Below are positions 55,251-64,000 of a DNA stretch of 64,000 nt, piece by piece (position 1 is the stretch's first letter; every line of letters starts with the position of its first letter). The DNA is taken from the NCBI GenBank assembly GCA_021234155.1, contig JAJEKV010000093.1:1302001-1366000 (forward strand). The letters are read 5' to 3'. A program made the translations under genes and the position numbers. Below the pieces are notes generated by a model. The model saw only the letters and a list, made by a program, of their open reading frames with translations, did not search any database and had not been told where the DNA came from. The stretch comes from Isoetes taiwanensis (lineage: Eukaryota > Streptophyta > Lycopodiopsida > Isoetales > Isoetaceae).

Positions 55251-58200
55251 GTTGATTCAAAGAGGATCAGGATTGAATTCAGATAAATTGTCTTTTACTA
55301 TCTAGGAAGATCAAGAGGTCTCTGGAGATCCAATACAAATACAAGGAGAGCAGAATAAGCCCTATGTAGGTCTAACACAAGGAGAACACAATAAGCCCCA
55401 AGGGTTTTCAAGATAAAACTTTATAGTTTTAAGACTTATTGATGAATTTATCGCCAGACATACCTGGGTTCATTGACATAGAATCTCTATAATATAAGAT
55501 GCTAATATCATCGCTAGTACAAACATCTACAAGAGCACATTTAGTAGCTGATTAGGTGTAATCAAATTGACATATTTTGCTATGATAGTCCAAAGACTGG
55601 ACAACTTTTAAGAGTATTCATGTGGACTACAAAGTAGTGTTGAATTATCATGTGCTTCATAATATCAAGGCATTAGCATCCCAACATTTAATTAAAAAAG
55701 CAAACATCTAAGTTTTGTTTCTAGCGAGTGCTATTATACGCATGCATGATTATTATCGCATGCATGATCCTGAACATTCCATTTAGAGGTGAAAAAAATG
55801 GTTTCTTGGCGCCTTGCCTGCGCCGGCGGCTTTGGCAACAATAGAGAGAGGAGGCTGCCCTTCTCTCTCTCTGTCCGGCACTGCTACAGTCACTCTTGCA
55901 ATTTCGAAGTCATGCTTGGATGTTAGTGGGTTTTGCCGGTGATTCGGAGGTTCTTTTCTCCAAAGATTTTGCCGACTTTGATTCGAAGCAGCTTCAAGGC
56001 GATCTTTTTGTTTCAGGCTGGTAAGCCACTAACGTGGCCTTTTGTTCTAACCCTTTCAACAAGAATGATGATTTTGCTACAACAAATCACATTGAAAGGG
56101 CGCATAGCCTATAAGATGGAGCAAAAATGAAGCGCGAATTAGAAAGAAGTTGTTTTGGTTTTTGTAAGCAGTCTTTCCAGTTGGAACTTTTGATCAGATC
56201 CCCTCCTCTTACTCTTTCTTGCTAGCCAAAAGATTTAGGGATGATTTCTTGAAAGGAGGCAGAGTAAGTTCTGGATCATAATTCTACAGTTTTAAAATCG
56301 GATTTGCCGAGCTAGGGATCGTTGTGTCTCTAGCATATTGCAGGTTGGCTAATGGCATATCTTGACAATGCAACGCCTCCTTTTAATCTCATATTTGGTA
56401 GCAAAGTTGAAGAACTTGATCATAGTTTGAAGCATATTGGCTTCTCTGAGCAATTTCGTTGGAAAAGATAATTCCATATTCATCCTAATTGAAACTAAGG
56501 TAATTTCAAAATTGCAAACTAAGTCTATACTAAGGTATATAAAAAGTTAATACAAAGTTCTTACCTTTGGAAAAAAACATTTCATTTACTAGTTTCTTTC
56601 CTAGTTGGATTACAATGTTCCTACTCCTAGGAATGGCAAATGTTCCTTCTCAAGTTCAACTAATTGGGTTACATTTTTCCTCCTGAACTTTCTCGATGAT
56701 AATAAAGTATTGGTGTTTAACTACATCCCCTTCCCCCCCAAAAGCCCCAAAATCCTAATTGAAACTAAGGTAATTTCAATTGCAAACTAAGTCTATACTA
56801 AGGTAAAGTTAGGTTGATAATAAATACAAAAAGTTCTTCTGATCTGATCAATACAATAAGTTCTTACCTTCGGATAAAGACATTTCATTTACTAGTTTCT
56901 TTACTAGTTGGATTACAATAGGAATGGCAAATTCCACAATGCCTTGACGAACATGGCAATTAGTATCAGTGCCATGGATGGTCCTGCCCACTTGAGTAAC
57001 TCCGCCTGCATGTTGTCTAGGTTTGGTGCTTTTCCATTGGCTAGACGCTGCAGCCCCTACGCTACCTCTGCCTCTGTGATTTTCAGCACTGGACCCTGCT
57101 GGGGGGGTAATGTTGTCCGTGCACCCTTAGGATTATATAGCTACTATAGATATTGCCCCACAGCTCGGGGGTGATGTTTCCTGTAGGAGGCACAGGCCTC
57201 ATGAGCACTCTTCGCCAGAAGGTCCTGGGATGATGTTCCAGGAGGAAGAACATTTTTTGTTGATGGGCCACAATGTACCTGGCCTTTCTAGCCTTAAGGA
57301 AAGTCCCGCATCTGGGCATAGAGCAGATCTGTGAATTGGTGCAGCCAGCATTTGTGTTCCTTGAACTCAACATCAAACCACTGGGTTTTTTTTTTTTTTT
57401 TTTGGGAGGAGGAGGGGGCTGGGGGGGGGGCGGGGTGAGGGAGGTCATGGCTCCCGAGAAGAAGGTTGATTCAAAGAGGATCATGATTGAATTCAGATAA
57501 ATTGTCTTTTACTATCCATGAAGATCACGAGGTCTCTGGAGATCCAATACAAATACAAGGAGAGCAGAATAAGCCCTATGTAGGTCTAACGCAAGGAGAG
57601 CACAATAAGCCCCAAGGGTTTTCAAGATAAAACTTTATAGTTTAAGACTTATTGATGAATGTGCACATGTCAATTTGTTACCGCCAGGCATACCTGGGTT
57701 CATTGACATAGAATCTCTATAGTATAAGATGCTAACATCATCGCTAGTACAGACATCTACAAGAGCACATTTAGTAGCTGATTAGGTGTAATCAAATTGA
57801 CATATTTTGCTATGATAGTCCATAGACTGGACAACTTTTAAGAGTATTCATGTGGACTACAAAGTAGTGTTGAATTATCATGTGCTTCATAATATCAAGG
57901 CATTAGCATCCCAACATTTTATTAAAAAAGCAAACATCTAAGTTTTGTTTCTAGCGAGTGCTATTATACGCATGCATGATTATTATCGCATGCATGATCC
58001 TGAACATTCCATTTAGAGGTGAAAAAAATGGTTTCTTGGCGCCTTGCCTGCGCCGGCGGCTTTGGCAACAATAGAGAGAGGAGGCTGCCCTTCTCTCTCT
58101 CTGTCCGGCACTGCTACAGTCACTCTTGCAATTTCGAAGTCATGCTTGGATGTTAGTGGGTTTTGCCGGTGATTCGGAGGTTCTTTTCTCCAAAGATTTT

Positions 58201-61200
58201 GCCGACTTTGATTCGAAGCAGCTTCAAGGCGATCTTTTTGTTTCAGGCTGGTAAGCCACTAACGTGGCCTTTTGTTCTAATCCTTTCAACAAGAATGATG
58301 ATTTTGCTACAACAAATCACATTGAAAGGGCGCGCCTATAAGATGGAGCAAAAATGAAGTGCGAATTAGAAAGATGTTGTTTTGGTTTTTGTAAGCAGTC
58401 TTTCCAGTTGGAACTTTTGATCAGATCCCCTCCTCTTACTCTTTCTTGCTAGCCAAAAGATTTAGGGATGATTTCTTGGAAGGAGGCAGAGTAAGTTCTA
58501 GATCATAATTCTACAGTTTTAAAATAGGATTTGCCGAGCTAGGGATCGCTGTGTCTCTAGCTTATTGCAGGTTGGCTAATGGCGTATCCCGACAATGCAA
58601 CGCCTCCTTTTAATCTCATATTTGGTAGCAAAGTTGCAGAATTTGATCATAGTTTGAAGCATATTGGCTTCTCTGAGCAATTTCATTGGAAAAGATAATT
58701 CCGTATTCATCCTAATTGAAACTAAGGTAATTTCAATTGCAAACTAAGTCTATACTAAGGTAAAGTTAGGATGATAATAAATACAAAAAGCTCTTTCGAT
58801 CAGATCAATACAAAAAGTTCTTACCTTCGAAAAAAACATTTCATTTACTAGTTTCTTACTAGTTGGATTACAATGTTCCTACTCCTAGGAATGGCAAATT
58901 CGTATGTTTCTCAAGTTCAACTAAAACGAGTTTACTTTTAAGAATATGCATAATGATAAATTTAAGGAGCTCAGGGAACAGCTCAAATCGAGTAGCATTT
59001 TTCCTCTGGAACTTTCTCGATGATAATAAAATATTGGTGTTTAACATCATCCGGCCCAAATCCTAATTGAAACTAACGTAATTTCAATTGCAAACTAAGT
59101 CCACTAAGTCTATACTAAGGTAAAGTTAGGTTGATAATAAATACAAAAACTTCTTCCGAACTGATCAATACAAAAAGTTCTTACCGTCGGAAAAGAAACA
59201 TCTCATTTACTAGTTACTTTACTAGTTGGATTACAATAGGAATGGCAAATTCGTATGTTTCTCAAGTTCAACTAGTTGGGTTACATTTTTCCTCTGTGCT
59301 CTGGAACTTCCTCGATGATAATAAAGTATTGGTGTTGATTCAAAGAGGATCATGATTGAATTCAGATAAATTGTCTTTTACTATCCATGAAGATCACGAG
59401 GTCTCTGGAGATCCAATACAAATACAAGGAGAGCAGAATAAGCCCTATGTAGGTCTAACGCAAGGAGAGCACAATAAGCCCCAAGGGTTTTCAAGATAAA
59501 ACTTTATAGTTTAAGACTTATTGATGAATGTGCACATGTCAATTTGTTACCGCCAGGCATACCTGGGTTCATTGACATAGAATCTCTATAGTATAAGATG
59601 CTAACATCATCGCTAGTACAGACATCTACAAGAGCACATTTAGTAGCTGATTAGGTGTAATCAAATTGACATATTTTGCTATGATAGTCCATAGACTGGA
59701 CAACTTTTAAGAGTATTCATGTGGACTACAAAGTAGTGTTGAATTATCATGTGCTTCATAATATCAAGGCATTAGCATCCCAACATTTTATTAAAAAAGC
59801 AAACATCTAAGTTTTGTTTCTAGCGAGTGCTATTATACGCATGCATGATTATTATCGCATGCATGATCCCTCAACATTCCATTTAGAGGTGAAAAAATGG
59901 TTTCTTGGCGCTTTGCTCGCACGGTTTTTTGGCAACAATAGAGAGAGGAGGTCTGCCCTTCTCTCTCTCTCTGTCCCAAGATCGCTACAAATACCTTTGC
60001 AATTTCAAGTCATGCTTGGATGTTAGTGGGTTTTGCCTAAGTGATTCGAGGTTCTTTTTCTCCAAAGATTTTGCCGACTTTGATTCAAGCGCCTTCAAGG
60101 CATCTTTTGTTTCAGTCGGTAAGCCACTAACGGGCCTTTTGTTCTAATCCTTTCAACAAGAATGATGATTTTGCTACAACAAATCACATTGAAAGGGCAC
60201 TTATAAGATGGAGCAAAAAATGAAGTGCTAATTAGAAAGATGTTGTTTTGGTTTTTGTAAGCGCCTTTTCCAGCTTGAACTTTTGATCGTATCCCTCCTC
60301 TTTACTCTTTCTTGCTAGCCAAAAGATTTAGGGATGATTTCTTGGAAGGAGGCAGAGTAAGTTCTAGATCATAATTCTACAGTTTTAAAATAGGATTTGC
60401 CGAGCTAGGGATCGCTGTGTCTCTAGCTTATTGCAGGTTGGCTAATGGCGATCCCGACAATGCAACGCCCCTTTAATCTCATATTTGGTAGCAAAGTTGC
60501 GTAATTTGATCATAGTTTGAAGCATATTGGCTTCTCTGAGCAATTTCATTGGAAAAGATAATTCCGTATTCATCCTAATTGAAACTAAGGTAATTTCAAT
60601 TGCAAACTAAGTCTATACTAAGGTAAAGTTAGGATGATAATAAATACAAAAAGCTCTTTCGGGATCAGATCAATACAAAAGTTCTTACCTTCAAAAAACA
60701 TTTCATTTACTAGTTTCTACTAGTTGGATTACAATGTTCCTACTCCTAGAATGGCAAATTGCATGTTTCTCAAGTTCAACTAAAACGAAGCTTACTTTTA
60801 AGAATATGCATAATGATAAATTTAAGGAGCTCAAGGAATGGAATGTTTCAAATCGAGTAGCATTTTTCCTCCGAACTTTCTCGATGATAATAAAATATTG
60901 GTGTTTAACATCATCCCCAAAAAAAAAAATTGAAACTAACGTAATTTCAATTGCAAACTAAGTCCACTAAGTCTATACTAAGGTAAAGTTAGGGTGATAA
61001 TAAATACAAAAACTTCTTCCGAACTGATCAATACAAAAAGTTCTTACCGTCGGAAAAGAAACATCTCATTTACTAGTTACTTTACTAGTTGGATTACAAT
61101 AGAATGGCAAATTCGCATGTTTCTCAAGTTCAACTAGTTGGGTTACATTTTTCCTCCTCGCGGCTCGAACTTCCTTTTTGATGATAATAAAGTATTGGTG

Positions 61201-61205
61201 TTTAA
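54760..61205. repeat. Tandem array of ~1.9-2.2-kb units (copy B)
   Basis: This is the copy B array, with units starting at 55,254, 57,468 and 59,337. Order and content match copy A, including the duplicated LINE piece in the first unit (about 56,930-57,467). The poly-G/poly-T tract at the LINE junction (about 57,386-57,435) differs strongly in length from copy A (about 7,775-7,800), as expected of mutable or poorly called homopolymers. Confidence 0.85.
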
Positions 61206-61651
61206 CTTACCACCACCACCCCCCCTGGGCTCCCCCAAACCCAAATGGATGTAAAACTCCTGGTCTGCCTAGTTGAAACAATATGATGGATGTGTCAAAC
61301 AATTTCTAGCAATTTCATTGGAAAAGATAAATCCATATTCATCCTATTGTAATTATTATTACTCCAATCGTAGTTCATTTCTCGTTTCTATAGTTGATCT
61401 CCTTCTCAATGTGGCAATGCACATAACAATATAACAATTCTTCTCCTTCTCAATGTCATTCTAAAGTGTGTCTATATTATTTGTTTAACCTAGAAAACTT
61501 AATAGGAGACAAATAATGTCTTCAACAACAATAGAATGGAGTAACACATAATATTACCGGGAACCATACAAACACTAAGTTATTGGATATTTTGGCCGTA
61601 ATAGGGAATAATACAGGCCACTAACTTAAAAATAAGAGAGAATCTTTGTAG

Positions 61652-61905
61652 CCAAGGTGAATAAAAAGCATGCTACATGGTTCTTCGTTGATCCAGCTCA
61701 AGGTGAAGGAGTTTTCTGGTACTTGTAAGTTGCATTTAGACAATCTTATCTTATATGCTATTGTTTCAGTTTGCTGATGTTACTTATCAAGGAATCTCAT
61801 AATTTTCTTTTTAGTCCTAAACGCCAAAATTGGCCTTTACATGGTTACAAGGGAAATGGAATGACTTTTGATGAATATGTGAATAGAACTGGGAACAAGA
61901 TGTAA
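61652..61905 (+). CDS. Last two exons of an unrecognised gene (copy B)
   Basis: This is the more complete version of 12,032-12,274. The first exon (61,652-61,724) ends EGVFWY plus two bases before GTAAGT. The second exon (61,815-61,905) supplies the third base, so the phase fits and the protein continues PKRQNWPLHGYKGNG to a TAA stop. The matching phase supports real exons and suggests that the ten-base loss in copy A is damage or an error. The function is unknown. Confidence 0.55.
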
Positions 61906-61971
61906 TCTAGTCTGGGCCATTGATTGAAATATGGAACTAAGTTAGTGATGCATGCAGGGGATAGTGGCAGA

Positions 61972-63780
61972 ATGTCAGGAATGATCAGAGGGATCTTTGC
62001 ATATGTGATGTTGATGAATGTTGTACATGCTCAGCTGAGGAATGGCTTCTATAGCTCCACTTGTCCAATGGCCGAGCAGGTGATCAGGCAGGCCGTATAT
62101 GCCAAGTATGCGAAGAACCCCGTTGCAGGACCAGGCACACTTCGTCTTTTTTCTTCCATGATTGCATGGTTCGGGTCAGTATATCTTCTCTTCAAATTTT
62201 AACTCAATTTTTACTCCTCACAGTAATTTCCACAGCCCTCTTCTTCTTCCCTCATATTCCATCAAATAGCTTGGGCAGTTACCTCCTTCACTACATAAAT
62301 AGAACATCACCAATAGATGGAAATTCATTCATATGTAATATCTAGATATAAGCAAAAAATTCTTTCTGTTCAAAGGTATGAGAGCTGTATATGTATGTGT
62401 AAGAAAACTAAGGTGCCTTATGTAGGCTGCTTCCAAATTCGTCCACAGCAAATCCTTGGCTTAATTTTTGCCATAACCAGACAACCAATGGCCTTTTGGA
62501 CCTAAAAGCTTCAAATTCCTATCATCAAAATCTACATTAAAATTAGAGGTAACATCATCAGTTGCAGAATTGCTAGATCATAGTTGCATAACACGGATCA
62601 TAACCATGTTTTGTATTGAAATTTCTGAATAATAAACTCGATTTCTGGATAGCAATGTAAGATTCAAAAGCCTGCTGCTTCAGAAAGATATGTATGACAG
62701 AGATGAAATGCACTACTTAGAACTTTCGGCATCATGCAGGGTTGCGATGGATCGGTGTTGTTGACTTCCACGACAGAAAATAAAGCAGAAAGAGATGCAG
62801 AAGAAGGCTTGTCGTTACCCGGTGATGGCTTCGACACTGTGATAAAGGCCAAGGCTGCCGTAGAAGAAGCCTGCCCTGAGTTGTGTCTTGCGCTGATGTG
62901 CTCGCCATAGCCACCCGCGACCTGATAGCTTTGGTACAAACCCTAACCCTAATTCTGGAACACCATTTTTTTTTTTTTCTTTTTTTTTTTAGTCATGGGG
63001 TCACTTCTTTTTGCTTTGGGTTTACAAGATGGGTGGGCCTTCCTATGCCGTCCAAACTGGCCGCAGAGATGGCACAATTTCTCTGGCTTCTGAGGTTCCC
63101 TCTAATGTACCTACTGGCAATGCCTCTCTTACTACACTCACTTCAATTTTTGAGCAGATGGGCTTAAGTACATTTGACTTGGTGACTCTCTCTCAGTAAC
63201 ATGATGCCTAATTATCTCCATCGATCTAATCTCTATAGATCAAAAGCTCATGTTTAAGGTTTTCCAACAGCTTTGTTCAATAGAATAATGGAACATACAT
63301 ATAATTTATAGCAAATAAACAATCATCCCTGCATGCAGTTAATGTCAAAAAATCTATGAACCTAACATATGCAAAGAATTTGTGGTGTTCTAGGTGCCCA
63401 TTCCGTTGGTGTCGTACATTGCAATCAATTTGCAAACCGTCTTTACCCTCAAGTAGACTCCGCCACGACCATCAATTTGTCAAGGTCTCAAGGCCAGCCA
63501 CCCACCAAATGTCGATGATAATATCGTTATCAATTTTGATTCTACAACACCTAGAACCTTGACAATGGTTACTTTCAAAGTCTTGCACAACACAAGGGAG
63601 TCCTCCCCTCGATCGGTATTGTTTGACTCTCCAACAACACGCCAAATTGTGCAATGGCATGCCTTCAGCAATATCTTCTTCACAAGGAGTTTTGTTGATT
63701 CTATAACTAAACTGGGTAATGTTGGCGTTAAAGTGGGCCAGGAAGGAGAAATCAGAAAATTTTGTGATCGTGTTAACTAG
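61972..63780 (+). pseudogene. Class III peroxidase, frame-broken copy B
   Basis: This has the same four-exon layout as copy A (61,972-62,174; 62,740-62,933; 63,029 to about 63,197; 63,394-63,780). Two extra T bases lie in the T-tract just before the distal histidine motif at about 62,150. One G is missing in exon 2 at about 62,878. The exon 3 donor reads AG-TAACA instead of AG-GTAACA, with an extra CT. Exon 4 lacks several bases at CTG/CAG positions near 63,465-63,510, which removes a conserved cysteine. As read it cannot make an active enzyme. The lesion types match those blamed on consensus error elsewhere, so it may be an intact second gene or allele. Confidence 0.8.
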
Positions 63781-64000
63781 AATATAAGAGATAGAGATAT
63801 GATATTTTGTTTTTGGTTAACCACCTAATTTTTCAATAAGTTATCTGTTGTAGATAACGTGATGTAACTCTTGAAACCTTTCGTATATAAAGTTAGATTT
63901 TCCATAATGGATGATGAGTATTGCAGCTATATGTAAGTAACAGTGTATGTAAGTGATGATGACACCTTTCGTATATAAAGTTAGATTTTCCATAATGGAT

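Larger units (their letters stand above)
49651..64000 (+). repeat. Large direct segmental duplication, copy B
   Basis: This is the second copy of the 14.35-kb segment. It begins to match copy A at 49,651 (copy A position 1) and still matches at the right window edge, which corresponds to copy A position 14,372. Its peroxidase, LINE fragments and tandem array carry more frame-breaking indels than copy A in some places and fewer in others. For example, one stretch of the second LINE's reverse transcriptase is open here but broken in copy A. Such reciprocal damage is easier to explain by consensus error than by decay of one copy. Confidence 0.95.

Noticed and set aside
1..64000. Reading the two 14-kb repeats as LTRs of one giant element
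   Set aside because: They contain host-type genes, LINEs and MITEs, lack TG...CA ends at the visible junction, and no primer-binding site or polypurine tract lies at their inner edges.

Overview
The window is nuclear DNA of a land plant with a repeat-rich genome. The evidence is a class III (secretory) peroxidase with the classic three-intron structure, GT-AG introns throughout, a plant RAD21-type cohesin gene, L1-type and other non-LTR retrotransposons, a Ty3/gypsy chromovirus and CACTA-like and MITE debris. I cannot name the species; nothing points to a prokaryote or an organelle, and I saw no tRNA, rRNA or CRISPR array.

Layout. Positions 1-14,372 and 49,651-64,000 are two direct copies (A and B) of one segment of about 14.35 kb, 49.65 kb apart. 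Each copy carries, left to right: the 3' end of an L1-like LINE (minus strand), non-coding DNA, a small hAT-type MITE with an 8-bp target duplication, the reverse-transcriptase part of a second non-LTR element (minus), a three-unit tandem array (units about 1.9-2.2 kb), the last exons of an unrecognised gene, and a class III peroxidase gene (plus). The peroxidase reads cleanly in copy A (317 residues) and is broken by several small indels in copy B. Both window edges lie inside the duplication, so its true ends are not visible.

Between the copies lie: retroelement debris (14.5-15.5 kb); a cluster of heat-shock-element-like sites before a TATA box (17 kb); a 14-exon RAD21/SCC1 cohesin kleisin gene on the minus strand (19.9-23.3 kb); a Harbinger-like MITE (25.5 kb); AT-rich DNA with a family of 65-70-bp hairpins (26.5-28.2 kb); an intronless, divergent histone H3 gene with CENH3-like features and a long basic tail (28.9-29.8 kb); an unrecognised gene with a good TATA box (30.4-32.0 kb); a broken chromovirus (32.2-37.1 kb plus LTR sequence); a second gypsy LTR fragment (37.85-39.4 kb); a duplicated CACTA-like protein module (40.2-41.6 kb, minus); a minisatellite and short hairpins with AAATGGCGC arms (41.5-45.1 kb), including a foldback that resembles a pre-miRNA; a broken unrecognised plus-strand coding region (43.8-46.7 kb); and AT-rich DNA without recognisable genes (46.8-49.65 kb).

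The most important caution is data quality. Copies A and B differ mainly at CTG/CAG trinucleotides and at homopolymers. The same kinds of one-base lesions interrupt otherwise conserved coding sequence in RAD21, the histone gene and the chromovirus. This looks like uncorrected long-read consensus error, perhaps helped by plant CHG methylation, so apparent pseudogenes here should not be taken at face value. The biologically notable genes are two chromosome-segregation proteins (RAD21 and a CENH3-like histone) within 6 kb of each other, next to a chromodomain retrotransposon.
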